Assembly: GCA_041741415.1 (NCBI GenBank) | Contig: JBGSKC010000028.1 | Location: 1-64,000, forward strand | Reading direction: 5' to 3' | DNA length: 64,000 bases | DNA from: JANQTF01 sp041741415 | GTDB lineage: Bacteria > Bacteroidota > Bacteroidia > J057 | Shown: positions 25,432 through 35,797 of the stretch, one piece after another | Layout of the letters: every line of letters begins with the position of its first letter | Position numbering within the stretch: position 1 is the first letter of the stretch | Notes under the pieces: generated by a model | The model's database searches: none | What the model was told of the DNA's origin: nothing | Seen by the model: the letters and a program-made list of their open reading frames with translations, nothing else | Program-made: the position numbers and the translations under genes

Positions 25432-28400
25432 ATGAACGATTCTTCCCTATTCCCTGGGCGCTCCCGCTTTTTTGCTGCGGCGACCAGGGCCGCTTGGAGC
25501 CTGATCCTGGGTTTGCTGCTGCTTTCATTTCCGCGCCTCAGCGCCCAGGTGAATCTCGTCCTCCTGCCTGCCAACCCGGCGGTGACAGTCAACGGGACAG
25601 TGTTGCTCACCCTGCAGGTGCAGGCAGGCGCTCAAACTGTTGACGGGGTGGAGGCTCACCTCGATTTCGACCCGGCTTTTCTGCAGGTCAACACAGCAAC
25701 TTACGTTGGCGGGGCGCAGCTCCCTGTGCCGCTCAGCGCGCTGGTTTTTAACAATGTATCCGGAACCATTGACCTTGCCTACGGTACTTTTGCCAGCCCC
25801 CCATCCGGGACCTTCGACCTCGCCACCATTGAGGTAGAGGCTCTTTCCCCCGGAACCTCAACAATCAGCTTTGCCTTTACCTTCCCCCGCCTCACCCAGG
25901 CAACTTTTGGAGGGGCAGGTGTGTTGTCGAATGCAACCGGAGCCACAATTTCTGCGCAGGCTGCCAACAGCATTCCTGTCATCAGCCCAATTGGAAACAC
26001 CTCAGTGGCAGAAAACGGAAGCCTTCAGATTCCGCTCTCCATCTCTGACACCGACGGCGACAACCTCACTGTCACCATCAGCAGCATCTCGAACGAACCT
26101 GCGGCGCTGCAATCAAACCAGGGAGCCGGTGGCGGCACCCAGGCAGACCCCTACCCTTTCAATGCCAGCGGATTTCTGAGTCAATCGGGAATCCTGAGCA
26201 GTCCGGGCAGCTATGCCGCGCAACTGGTGGCGAGTCCGGTTTTTGGAGATGGCGGATCGAATGGAGACGGATCAGGGATTTACACAATTACGGTCCAGGT
26301 AAGTGACCAGGATGGCAATTTGGTAACAGAGGTATTTGACCTCACCGTGACGGATGTTCATCAGGCAGTTGCGGCCAGCGGCGTAACCCGTATTCAGGCA
26401 GAATCCTACGACAACCAGGGCCCTGCCAACCCCGGAACCGGGAGCAATGGGATTGGCGTGGAAATCAATGCCTCCGGCGTGACCAATATCGGGTTCACGA
26501 CCAATGGCGATTTTGCCGAATACCTGATTGATGTGGCTGTGGCTGGAATTTACCAGATTGATTTTGCCGTGGCTAAAAGCAACGGGCCGGTGGGAACCAT
26601 GACAATCAACGGCGGCCCGGCCTCCATTTCGGTGAACCCCACAGGAGGCTGGCAGACCTACACCATCGTGACTACCAGCGTGAGCCTGGCGGCAGGCCAG
26701 CAAACCCTCCGGCTGGACTGGAGCGGAGCCTCCGGCTTCTTTTTCAACATGGACTATTTCGACATCAGCCTTACCGCCGACAATGTTCCGCCGGTAATCA
26801 CCCTGCTGGGAGCCAATCCTTTAACCTGGACCCAGGGCATTGCCTTTGTGGATCCCGGCGCAACAGCCTCCGACAACGTGGACGGCGATCTCACAGCCAG
26901 CATTGTGGTGGGAGGCTCGGTGAATGTGAATATTCCCGGGACTTATTCCCTGACTTACGACGTGACAGATGCCGCCGGAAATGCAGCCATCCAGGTTACC
27001 AGGACCGTGAACGTAGTGGCGGCCGTGGACAATCCGCCGGTGATCACGGCAGTGCCGGACCAGGAACTGGCTGCCGGGGCCACCCTTTCCCTGGCCATTA
27101 CAGTGCAAGACGACTTTACTCCTGCGGCAACGATTGCTTTATTCGACAAAAGCGCTGGCGGCACCAACCCGTTCAATCCGTCGGTTCAGGTGAATCCGGC
27201 TAATTACACCTTCACAGACAATGGGGGAGGCAATTACCAGCTTACCTGGGTCACGACAGCAGCAGACGGTCGCTCCTACCTGGCCAGAGTCACCGCCAAC
27301 GACGGGGTGAACCCGCCTGTTACTGAAGAATTTACCGTGGATATCGGCCAAAATATCCCGGGAACCATCCTCGCCAGAACCTTTAACAGCCCGCTGCCCT
27401 GGTATGGGAGCTCGACCCCGCAGGCCCCTTTCACTGTGGCAATTGAGAGCAACGCTGCCCAAAACATTGGCTATCTTGATAACGGCGATTTTGTTACCTA
27501 CCTGATCAATGTTGCGGCCCCGGGCTCCTATCTGCTGGACATCAGCGCCGCCAAAGGAACTGCCGGGACCACGACCCTCACCGTTTCGGATGAAAACGGA
27601 AGCCTTGGCAGCGTTGGCATTGTGAACAATGGCGGGGGCTGGCAAAGTTACTCCACCTACTCCCTGCCGGTCGTGCTGGGCACAGCGGGCCTGCAGACCC
27701 TTCGGCTCGATGTGAACGGCGGAGCCAACCTCACCCAGCTCGTTTTTAGCCCAAACAACGCCAACACAGCGCCCACTGTCCAGATTACCCAGCCCGCAAC
27801 CGGAAGCAGCTTTTTTGTCGGACTGCCCATTTCCTTCGCCGGGACAGCCACAGACATTGAGGACGGAGTGTTGTCGGCAAATATTCAATGGGAATCGGGC
27901 ATCGATGGCATCCTGGGAACAGGAGCAAGCCTCAACCTCAGTACCCTTTCTGTGGGCAGCCACCTGATCACGGCCAGCGTGGCCGACCTTGGCAGCCCGG
28001 CCCTGACAGGATCAGCCAGCATCACCATCGCCGTGGCGCAGCCGGCACCGGTGTGCAACGCCACCTTCCGGGTGAATGCCGGTGGCAGCCTTCTCGCCGA
28101 CCCTTCGGGCGACTTTACGCAGGACCTTTCCACAGCCGGAGCAAGCGGGACTGCCCAAACCGGCACCCCCTCGCCCTACTACGACAACAGCGCGGTTGAC
28201 CTCACCTTCGCCACCACAACCCCCATTGCCACCAACAACACCGGATACCCGAGCTCGCTGTTCCAGACAGAGCGATACAGTACCGCCCCGGCGATGGACT
28301 GGAATTTTCCGCTGAGCAATGGCGTTTATGATGTCAAATTGCTGTTCTGCGAAATCTGGACTGGTGAAGCAGCAAATCCGAGGGTGTTTGATGTCATTGT

Positions 28401-31400
28401 AGAGGGGAACTTGTTCCTCGACAATTACCGGCCATCAGGACCCGCAGGCACCGACTACAACGTGGCCAAAGTGGAGACCTTCCAGGCTACCGTTACCGAC
28501 GGCGTGCTGAACATTTCCTTTGTGAAAGGCACCCAAAACCCCGCCATCAAAGGATTTGATATCTGCTTTGTATCAGCGCTGAACACCCCTCCTGTGGCGA
28601 CAATCACGGCCCCGGTCAACGGTGCCAGTGTATCGAGAGGCAGCCTGCTGGCCCTCACAGGAACTGCTCAGGACAATGAGGATGGCAACCTGGATGCCGC
28701 AATCGGCTGGTCAACGGACGATCCGCAGACCGTCTTTACCCCCGCGAATGCCACCGGCGCCGCTGTTTCGGCCCAACTGGTGAGGCCGGGCACCACTGAG
28801 ATCATCGCAACCGTTCTGGACACCGAAGGAGCCTCCGGAGCCGATACCATCACGGTGCAGGTGCCCGGGCCGCAGGTTGCCATAACCTTTCCTGCACAAG
28901 GCAGCACCCTGCCCACTACCAGCATGACCCTCCAGTGGTCGGCAACAGATGTGTTGTTTGCCCTGACCGAGCACTTCCATATCTGGGTCAATCCGGCAGA
29001 TGTCAACAATCTCAATCCGGCAGACCGCATCTCCACAGCCTCCCAGATCGGACAATTGTCCTGGCCACTTTCCGCCACTGAAGGCCTTGCAGAAGGTTCC
29101 AACACCGTGGTAATCATCGTGGCCGACCAGTTCCACCAGGAATTTACCAACCCTGAAGCCAGGGCCGTCGTGACCTTTTTCATCGCCGACAACACCCCGC
29201 CGGTGATCAGCCTGCTGGGTGCCAACCCGCTCGTCCTGACAGCAGGCACAGCCTACGTGGAACCCGGTGCTACTGCCAGCGACAATGTGGACGGCGATAT
29301 TTCAGCGAATCTGGTGATTGATGCCTCCGGGGTAAACACCTCCACGGTGGGCCAGTACCAGGTGACCTACAACGTTTCAGATGCTGCAGGGAATCCTGCC
29401 ACACAGGTGGTGAGGACAATTGAGGTTCAGGCTGCTCCTTCGACTGACGTGTTTCTCATCGTGACTCCCGCGAATCAAACTGTGAACGAGGGCGATCCTG
29501 TGTCGGTGATGGTTCAGGTGGAAGCGAATCAGCAGCCGGTGGACGGGGTGGAAATCCATCTCACCTTCGATCCTGCTGTGCTTCAGGTGCAGTCACTTTC
29601 GGCAGTGGGATCTGCCCAATTGCCCATTACCCTGGTTACGGCGGTCTTCGATAACGTGGCAGGTACCATTGACTTTGCTGCGGGCAACTTCGGGCCGGGG
29701 TTCCCATCCGGGACCTTCGACCTTCTTCAAATCAACATGACAGCCGTTGGCGGACCTGCCAGCGACCTTGACTTTTTGTTCACAGTACCTGCCACTGCGG
29801 TGACTTTTGGAGGGGCTTCTGTCCTCACGGGAACCACCAAGGGCATCATCACGGTAATTGAAAATCCGGAGCTGATCATCAGTCCAGGCTCCTTCACGGA
29901 GGTGGTGGCATTGAATGGCACGGCGACCAACGTTTTTGCTGTCAGCACAAGCAACAGCACGCCTTTACCCGGCGATCTGATTGTGAGCAGCAGCGAACCC
30001 TGGCTGGCGGTTCTGGCAGGAAACAATGGATATGCCATTGACGCAACCGGCCTGGCTCCGGGAGTTTACAACGCCACCCTGACAGCCACCGGCACAGGAT
30101 ATGATCCTGGTCTGGCCACCGTGGCCCTCACAGTGCAGGCACCTCCCCAGCCAGGTGTGACCTTTGCAGTGACACCAGGCGGTGCTTTGGGAGCCAGCAC
30201 GTTCAGCGGCAGCTCCTTCCAGCTTACCAACACAGGGAACGTGAACATCACGGGCATAACAGTGAACCTTGCTACCGGCATTCTGCCCGATATGGTCTGG
30301 GACCCAACCGGGGCCGGAGGTGATGCAACAGCCAGTTGCCTCACAATCAACGCCGGGGCAGCAGCCACCGGGTTTGTAGCCCCTGTCAACCCCTGCGCTG
30401 ATCCCTACTCTGTGCCCCGCCAGGGCGGCTTTGACGTGATCAGCCTGGCATTTACCGATTTTAATGCAGGCGAATTGCTCACTTTTACAACAGACGTGGA
30501 TCCCAACAGCATCCAGGGAGTTCCGGGAGCAGGCAATGCCGGCGGCGTTTCAGGATATGAACTTGTCGGGGCAACGGTGAGCGTTACCTTCGCTGATGGC
30601 ACCGTTCTGACAGGCAAGCTGTTTGAAGACGGCAGCCTGGGAGGCGGCAGGGTTCAGTTGCCACAAGCTGGCAGCACCGCTCCTTCCATAGCCCTGGCCG
30701 GGTATCCTGGCGCAGAAATTCTGGTAGGAGACGTCAATCAAATTGTCACAGTCACCGGCACGCCGGGCGAAGTAGTGACCCTTCTGCAGATGGACTCCCG
30801 CTTGTACATCGCCACAGGAGCCCCGGCATTCAATGTATCTGACACGACCTTCTACGCCAATGAAGCCATGGCTGGGAAAGCTGTGCTGTCTGCCACCATC
30901 GGGGCAGGCGGAACGGTGGACATCCCGGTGACGCTGTTCCAGGGTGCTGGTGCAGCCGGAACGCCCCTGGGCGGGAAAAACAGGTTCCTGGCTGTCACGA
31001 CACCAGGGCCATACGCTACTTCTGCTGCCACGAGCCTTACCTCCAATTTGCTGGTGGTGAAATATGTGCCCGGCTTCGGCGAGCCAGCTGCAATTGTGAA
31101 GGTCAATCCAGGCGGAGCCCTTCCGGCTTCCACCTTCGACAACAATTCCTTCCAGATCCAGAACACAGGCACCTCCGACATCGTGAGCGTTTCGATTGAC
31201 CTGAGCACCGGCTTCCTGATGGATGTGGTGTTTGACCCGGTTGGAACAGCGGGTGATGTGGGGGCCAAATGCCTCACCCCGAACACTGTGGTGGGAACAC
31301 CAGGATTTGTGACGCCCGCCAGCTTGTGCACAGACCCGTTTTCCCAGCCTCACAACGGGATTGACAATCAGGAAGGATACGATGTGATCACCCTGAATTT

Positions 31401-34377
31401 CAACGACTTCAACGGTGGTGAGCAGTTTAATTTCTCCGTTGACATTGACCCGACCAGCATCAAAAACGACCTCACCACGGGAGATGCCGGTGCCATTTCC
31501 GGTGCGGAAATCATCGGGGCAACGGTAACAATCACCTTTGCCGACGGCACTGTGATTTCCCGCTGCCTGTTTGACGATGGCAGCCCTGGCGGCGCAATTG
31601 CTGAACTCACCACTACCGATCTCCCGGCTCCTGCCATCTCCATGACCGGAATCGGTGCAGGTCCTGCCCAAACGGCCATCCTCAGCCAAACCATTGAGGT
31701 CACCGGGCCGGCCAACGCCAATGTCCAGCTCCTTCAGTGGGATGCCCGTCTGTACATTGACACTGGCTCACCAGCTCCCTACGACATTGATCCTTTCGAG
31801 GCGAACGAAACGATGACCCGGGTTTTCTACACCGGCACGCTCGATGCAACAGGCTTCCTGGCGATCCCGGTGACCCTGCTGCAAACCCCGACAACCAATG
31901 CCGGTCCCGACGGAGGAATCAATCATTTCATGGCAGTCGTGGCAGATACCGGGCTGACGAGTTGCTTGTCGAATGTGATCGTGGTGGAGGTAATCGAATG
32001 TGGGAACGACACGACCAACCTCGCGGCCACGACCTGCGACCCGGCCCAGGCGGGCGTGACCCAGGTACTGCTGAGCAACCAGTTTGGCTGCGACAGCCTC
32101 GTGATCACAACAACGACCTTGCTGCCTGCTGATACGACCAACCTCGCGGCCACGACCTGCGACCCGGCCCTGGCGGGCGTGACCCAGGTGCTGCTGAGCA
32201 ACCAGTTTGGCTGCGACAGCCTCGTGATCACGACAACGACCTTGCTGCCTTCTGACACGACCAACCTCGCCGCCACAACCTGCGACCCGGCCCAGGCTGG
32301 CGTGAGCCAGGTGCTGCTAAGCAACCAGTTTGGCTGCGACAGCCTCGTGATCACGACAACGACGCTGATCAGCCTGGTGGCTACCCCACAAAATGTAGCC
32401 TGCAACGACAACGGTACTCCGGCTTTTGCAGGAGACGACTACCTGACCTTTAGCCTGGACCCAACCGGAACCAACCTGAGCAGCACCTACACTGTTTCAG
32501 GATCCGGGATCACGACGACGCAGGGAAGCTATGGCGTGGCAACCGTGTTTACGACCCAGCCAGGCACAGCAGGCAATGGCGATCTCCAGATCAGCATTAG
32601 TGACGATGGAGCGGGCAACTGTGGGATTACTGCCACAGTTAGTGACCCGGGAGCCTGCTCCGTGGCCAGCGTGCTGACTGTGGACATGGGACAGGGATTA
32701 GCCTCCAGCGGATTCCCGGTGTGTGTGGCTGTGACAGTTCAGAACTACGACAGCATTGGCAGCGGCCAGGGAAGCATCGTGTGGGATCCGGCGGTTGTGA
32801 GCTTCCAGGGAGTTGGGGGATATGGCTTACCAAGCATTGATACCAATTCATTCAGCCTGCTGTCGCCGGACGTGTTGTTGTTCAGCTACAGCATTCCCAA
32901 CCCGATCGCCAATCCGAACGGTGAAGGTCTGACGAATGGTGACACGTTGTTTACCCTTTGTTTCGTTGCCATCGGCCCTGTCGGAAGCAGCACAACGATT
33001 GAGTTGCTGGGTGCGCCGATACCGGTGGAATTCACCAAATTCGTGACCCTGCCGCCAGTCGTGGTGCCCTATGTGGTGAATACCGGACTGATTGAGGTTG
33101 TGGATCTTATCAGGCTGGAAGGCGCCGCCGTCACCATGGGAGGCGACACGATTCCGCAGACCAGGTTCATCCAGAGCCTTTCTCCGGTTGATACCACCGA
33201 AGCCAGTTTCTACTCCTTTGGCATCCCGGTGAATCAGCCTGCACAGGTGGAAGCCTCTAAAGTCACCGACGGAGATCCCGACGCGGGGATTACCACCCTG
33301 GACATTCTCCTGATCAAACTTCACATTTTCGGCACCCTTCCATTTGCCACCCCTTACCAGCGGCTGGCTGCGGACGTGAACCTGTCGGGATCTATTACCA
33401 CCCTCGACAACCTGCTGATCCAGAACATCATTTTCCAGAACCTGTTTACCTACCCGCAAATTGGCGGAACCCAGGGGCTTTGGAGAATGCTGCCGGACGA
33501 CTATGTCTTCCCTGATCCGCTCAACCCCTGGAGTGCGCCAAAGTCGAGAAGCTACGCAGTTGTGCCCAGCCCCGGCCTCAGCGGGGAAGATTTTCTGGGC
33601 CTGAAGCTCGGGGACGTGAACTTTTCCTGGAATCCGCCATTGAGCGGCCTGCGGGAGAGCTCGTTTGGCGAATTGGTCATGAACGCACAAGCTCCGGCAG
33701 GAGGCAGCGGTCAGACGGTTCGGGTGCCTGTGACGACAGAACAGTTCCGCAACATTGCAGCCTTCAGCTACACCCTCGAATGGGACGCCCGGAACCTGAA
33801 GCTGGAAGCCATTCACGATGGATTGTTGTCGCCTGAATACAGCCTCCACCTTGCCAGCCAGGGCCAGTTGCCGATGTTGTGGGTAAGCGATGACGGCCAG
33901 GGAATGAACCTGCCTGATGGCGCAGTTCTGTTTGATCTGGAGATGAGCGTAACCGGCCAGGAAAGCTCAGACCTGACCTTCACGGCGGGGGTGGCACCGG
34001 CAGAAGCCTACAACGGATTGCTGCAGCGCTACACCCTGATCGGGAATGGCACCCGGATCGGGCTGCACGCCACGACTGATCTGGAAGCAGAAGCCCATGG
34101 CGGCTACCGCCTGCTGCAGAATGTGCCCAACCCATTCGAGGAGCAGACCCTGATCCGTTTCGAAGTGCCTGTGGCCGGAGAAGTGGAACTGGCGATTTAC
34201 AATGAGCTTGGCCAATTGGTTTGGCAGCACAAGGCAATGGCAGGCCCGGGCTTGCAGGAAGTGCCATGGCAGCGAACCACCCAGGCGGGTGCGCCGGTAG
34301 CTTCCGGCATTTATACTCTCCTGCTCACAGCAGGCGGCGAGCAGCACACCCTGCGGATGTCTGTTCAACCTGATTGA
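25432..34377 (+). CDS. Giant T9SS-secreted protein with four cohesin-like domains, 2981 aa
   Basis: Order: signal peptide 1-38; cohesin-like 40-180 (LLPANPAVTVNGTVLLTLQV, VDGVEAHLDFDPAFLQV); cadherin-like; CBM6-like 319-448 (RIQAESYDNQG, GDFAEYLIDV); DUF5011-type Ig 451-533; CBM6-like 643-775; malectin 874-1049; Ig-like; DUF5011-type 1253-1333; second cohesin 1338-1478 (VDGVEIHLTFDPAVLQV); BACON-like; two FDPxGTAGD modules 1575-1740 and 1886-2059; three 41-residue repeats 2193-2314; third cohesin-like 2411-2556; dockerin-like 2611-2690 (AGITTLDILLIKLHIF, GSITTLDNLLIQNIIF); fourth cohesin-like 2746-2880; T9SS sorting domain 2891-2981 (NVPNPFEEQTLIRFEVP). A scaffold-like role is inferred. ATG at 25432 leads into the signal peptide. 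Confidence 0.88.
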   Translation: MNDSSLFPGRSRFFAAATRAAWSLILGLLLLSFPRLSAQVNLVLLPANPAVTVNGTVLLTLQVQAGAQTVDGVEAHLDFDPAFLQVNTATYVGGAQLPVPLSALVFNNVSGTIDLAYGTFASPPSGTFDLATIEVEALSPGTSTISFAFTFPRLTQATFGGAGVLSNATGATISAQAANSIPVISPIGNTSVAENGSLQIPLSISDTDGDNLTVTISSISNEPAALQSNQGAGGGTQADPYPFNASGFLSQSGILSSPGSYAAQLVASPVFGDGGSNGDGSGIYTITVQVSDQDGNLVTEVFDLTVTDVHQAVAASGVTRIQAESYDNQGPANPGTGSNGIGVEINASGVTNIGFTTNGDFAEYLIDVAVAGIYQIDFAVAKSNGPVGTMTINGGPASISVNPTGGWQTYTIVTTSVSLAAGQQTLRLDWSGASGFFFNMDYFDISLTADNVPPVITLLGANPLTWTQGIAFVDPGATASDNVDGDLTASIVVGGSVNVNIPGTYSLTYDVTDAAGNAAIQVTRTVNVVAAVDNPPVITAVPDQELAAGATLSLAITVQDDFTPAATIALFDKSAGGTNPFNPSVQVNPANYTFTDNGGGNYQLTWVTTAADGRSYLARVTANDGVNPPVTEEFTVDIGQNIPGTILARTFNSPLPWYGSSTPQAPFTVAIESNAAQNIGYLDNGDFVTYLINVAAPGSYLLDISAAKGTAGTTTLTVSDENGSLGSVGIVNNGGGWQSYSTYSLPVVLGTAGLQTLRLDVNGGANLTQLVFSPNNANTAPTVQITQPATGSSFFVGLPISFAGTATDIEDGVLSANIQWESGIDGILGTGASLNLSTLSVGSHLITASVADLGSPALTGSASITIAVAQPAPVCNATFRVNAGGSLLADPSGDFTQDLSTAGASGTAQTGTPSPYYDNSAVDLTFATTTPIATNNTGYPSSLFQTERYSTAPAMDWNFPLSNGVYDVKLLFCEIWTGEAANPRVFDVIVEGNLFLDNYRPSGPAGTDYNVAKVETFQATVTDGVLNISFVKGTQNPAIKGFDICFVSALNTPPVATITAPVNGASVSRGSLLALTGTAQDNEDGNLDAAIGWSTDDPQTVFTPANATGAAVSAQLVRPGTTEIIATVLDTEGASGADTITVQVPGPQVAITFPAQGSTLPTTSMTLQWSATDVLFALTEHFHIWVNPADVNNLNPADRISTASQIGQLSWPLSATEGLAEGSNTVVIIVADQFHQEFTNPEARAVVTFFIADNTPPVISLLGANPLVLTAGTAYVEPGATASDNVDGDISANLVIDASGVNTSTVGQYQVTYNVSDAAGNPATQVVRTIEVQAAPSTDVFLIVTPANQTVNEGDPVSVMVQVEANQQPVDGVEIHLTFDPAVLQVQSLSAVGSAQLPITLVTAVFDNVAGTIDFAAGNFGPGFPSGTFDLLQINMTAVGGPASDLDFLFTVPATAVTFGGASVLTGTTKGIITVIENPELIISPGSFTEVVALNGTATNVFAVSTSNSTPLPGDLIVSSSEPWLAVLAGNNGYAIDATGLAPGVYNATLTATGTGYDPGLATVALTVQAPPQPGVTFAVTPGGALGASTFSGSSFQLTNTGNVNITGITVNLATGILPDMVWDPTGAGGDATASCLTINAGAAATGFVAPVNPCADPYSVPRQGGFDVISLAFTDFNAGELLTFTTDVDPNSIQGVPGAGNAGGVSGYELVGATVSVTFADGTVLTGKLFEDGSLGGGRVQLPQAGSTAPSIALAGYPGAEILVGDVNQIVTVTGTPGEVVTLLQMDSRLYIATGAPAFNVSDTTFYANEAMAGKAVLSATIGAGGTVDIPVTLFQGAGAAGTPLGGKNRFLAVTTPGPYATSAATSLTSNLLVVKYVPGFGEPAAIVKVNPGGALPASTFDNNSFQIQNTGTSDIVSVSIDLSTGFLMDVVFDPVGTAGDVGAKCLTPNTVVGTPGFVTPASLCTDPFSQPHNGIDNQEGYDVITLNFNDFNGGEQFNFSVDIDPTSIKNDLTTGDAGAISGAEIIGATVTITFADGTVISRCLFDDGSPGGAIAELTTTDLPAPAISMTGIGAGPAQTAILSQTIEVTGPANANVQLLQWDARLYIDTGSPAPYDIDPFEANETMTRVFYTGTLDATGFLAIPVTLLQTPTTNAGPDGGINHFMAVVADTGLTSCLSNVIVVEVIECGNDTTNLAATTCDPAQAGVTQVLLSNQFGCDSLVITTTTLLPADTTNLAATTCDPALAGVTQVLLSNQFGCDSLVITTTTLLPSDTTNLAATTCDPAQAGVSQVLLSNQFGCDSLVITTTTLISLVATPQNVACNDNGTPAFAGDDYLTFSLDPTGTNLSSTYTVSGSGITTTQGSYGVATVFTTQPGTAGNGDLQISISDDGAGNCGITATVSDPGACSVASVLTVDMGQGLASSGFPVCVAVTVQNYDSIGSGQGSIVWDPAVVSFQGVGGYGLPSIDTNSFSLLSPDVLLFSYSIPNPIANPNGEGLTNGDTLFTLCFVAIGPVGSSTTIELLGAPIPVEFTKFVTLPPVVVPYVVNTGLIEVVDLIRLEGAAVTMGGDTIPQTRFIQSLSPVDTTEASFYSFGIPVNQPAQVEASKVTDGDPDAGITTLDILLIKLHIFGTLPFATPYQRLAADVNLSGSITTLDNLLIQNIIFQNLFTYPQIGGTQGLWRMLPDDYVFPDPLNPWSAPKSRSYAVVPSPGLSGEDFLGLKLGDVNFSWNPPLSGLRESSFGELVMNAQAPAGGSGQTVRVPVTTEQFRNIAAFSYTLEWDARNLKLEAIHDGLLSPEYSLHLASQGQLPMLWVSDDGQGMNLPDGAVLFDLEMSVTGQESSDLTFTAGVAPAEAYNGLLQRYTLIGNGTRIGLHATTDLEAEAHGGYRLLQNVPNPFEEQTLIRFEVPVAGEVELAIYNELGQLVWQHKAMAGPGLQEVPWQRTTQAGAPVASGIYTLLLTAGGEQHTLRMSVQPD
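32011..32373 (+). repeat. Three 123-bp tandem repeats inside the giant cohesin gene
   Basis: Units start at 32011, 32134 and 32257, each 123 bp (41 codons). They are nearly identical in DNA, each holding TCDPAQAGVTQVLLSNQFGC with small changes. The two cysteines per unit are suited to a disulfide. The near-identity points to recent duplication or conversion. Confidence 0.95.
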
Positions 34378-34385
34378 TGACACAG

Positions 34386-34427
34386 GCTGGTCAGCCGGGG
34401 CTCCCGGCTGACCAGCTATTTTTTTCT
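34386..34427 (+). terminator. Strong rho-independent terminator
   Basis: GCTGGTCAGCCGGG, loop GCT, CCCGGCTGACCAGC: a perfect 14-bp stem followed by TATTTTTTTC, 9 bases after the giant cohesin gene's stop. Confidence 0.93.
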
Positions 34428-34460
34428 TCGCTTTGATTATCAGCACTTAACATTTTTTCC

Positions 34461-35501
34461 ATGCGGTATTTATCCTATCTCTTGTTTTTTTTGGCGGCTT
34501 TCCCCGGCTTTTTAGCGGCGCAAAACCTGATTGTGGAGTCCAAAACAGTGCAACCAGGCAGCACCTTTCAGGTTGATTTGCAAGCAATAGGCTTTCAGCC
34601 AATTGGCTCCATGCAGGGCACAGTTTCCTGGAATGGCGATGATCTGTTCCTGGATCCCAACAGCGCCACCGCGATTACCAATTTAGGATTGTCCACAACC
34701 AACAACCCCTGGACTCTCCTGGTATCTCCTGGCCTCCTGAAGTTTGGCTGGACAGACCCCTCGCAAAGTATTTCGGTGGGTGAAAACTTCAACAACAATG
34801 TCATCTTCCGGCTGGAGTTCACAGTGTTGCCGGGTGCCGGTAATTCCACCCAGATTTTGCTGGTGAATGACCCTGTTCCGCTGGAGTTTGCCACCGGGTT
34901 TCCTACATACTCCCCGCAGCCATTCTCGATTACACAGGGAACGATCCTGATCAACTCAGTGGGCTTTCCTGTGACCTGGCTGGGGTTTGAAGCGAATAAA
35001 ACGGATGACGGGATTGCGCTGAGATGGGAAACGGCGCAGGAGCTCAATAATGATTTTTTTGAGGTGGAAAGGAGAATGGCCGGGGGCACGTTTGAGCCGC
35101 TGGGGCGCTTGCAGGGTGCCGGCACGAGCGATGATGCCAGGCAATATGAGTGGCTCGACCGCCAGGCACCAGAAGGCAGGCTGGAGTATCGGCTCAGGCA
35201 GGTGGACCTCGACGGCGGCTATGCCTATTCATCGGTTGCCGAGATCTGGAACCGGCAGGAAGCCTTCGGCGTTTATCCGGTCCCGACCCGGGACGAGGTG
35301 CACATTGCGCTGCCTGCTGAATTCGCCGGGGGAGGCGTGCTGACAGTAAAGGACCTGCACGGCCATGCCTTGCAAACAGCCCGGCTCGAAGGGCCGGAAG
35401 CAACAATAGACCTGTCGCAACAGGCCAGCGGCTGGTACCACCTCGATGCAGTTTCCGGCACCGGAATGAGGCTTCAGCGTTCTGTTTTTAAGGTAGATTA
35501 A
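34461..35501 (+). CDS. T9SS-secreted single cohesin-like protein, 346 aa
   Basis: Signal peptide 1-20 (YLLFFLAAFPGFLAAQ), a cohesin-like domain about 22-168 (LIVESKTVQPGSTFQVDLQA, MQGTVSWNGDDLFLDP, LLKFGWTDPSQS), a fibronectin-like linker 169-270 of the type common before sorting tails (GIALRWETAQELNNDFFEVE, YRLRQVDLDGGYAYSS), and a type A T9SS sorting domain 271-346 (VYPVPTRDEVHIALP, GWYHLDAVSG). Expected to be exported across the outer membrane and displayed or released. With a single cohesin and a surface tail it resembles a small anchoring unit. It lies between two strong terminators, so it has its own transcript or depends on read-through. Confidence 0.85.
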   Translation: MRYLSYLLFFLAAFPGFLAAQNLIVESKTVQPGSTFQVDLQAIGFQPIGSMQGTVSWNGDDLFLDPNSATAITNLGLSTTNNPWTLLVSPGLLKFGWTDPSQSISVGENFNNNVIFRLEFTVLPGAGNSTQILLVNDPVPLEFATGFPTYSPQPFSITQGTILINSVGFPVTWLGFEANKTDDGIALRWETAQELNNDFFEVERRMAGGTFEPLGRLQGAGTSDDARQYEWLDRQAPEGRLEYRLRQVDLDGGYAYSSVAEIWNRQEAFGVYPVPTRDEVHIALPAEFAGGGVLTVKDLHGHALQTARLEGPEATIDLSQQASGWYHLDAVSGTGMRLQRSVFKVD

Positions 35502-35543
35502 GCTCAAAAGCACAAGCCCGCATTTTTCAGAAAAACTGCCCCA

Positions 35544-35583
35544 GGGCTGGTTTCCCCGACGGAAGCCAGCCCTCTTTTTTTTC
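35544..35583 (+). terminator. Rho-independent terminator
   Basis: GGGCTGGTTTCC, loop CCGAC, GGAAGCCAGCCC (one G-T pair), then TCTTTTTTTTC. It ends the single-cohesin gene. Confidence 0.92.
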
Positions 35584-35797
35584 TGAATACCTCATTTTAT
35601 CGGGCGGACAAAGACTGGCAGGCAAGGCCAATTCAGCATACGTGGTATTTATTCCCGGTCAATGCCTCAAACTCTCCATTTGGATGCTGAAAGCTGGTAT
35701 TCATCAGAGAAGGAGCGTCTTTTGAACTCCTTAACTTGCTTTCCTTTCTCCGGGCAAGCTTGTCGCTCCAGCAATCTTCAAGACGCCTACCTTATTC

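Noticed and set aside
32011..32373. CRISPR-like periodic repeat
   Set aside because: The units are contiguous 123-bp coding repeats in frame with the giant protein, without spacers.
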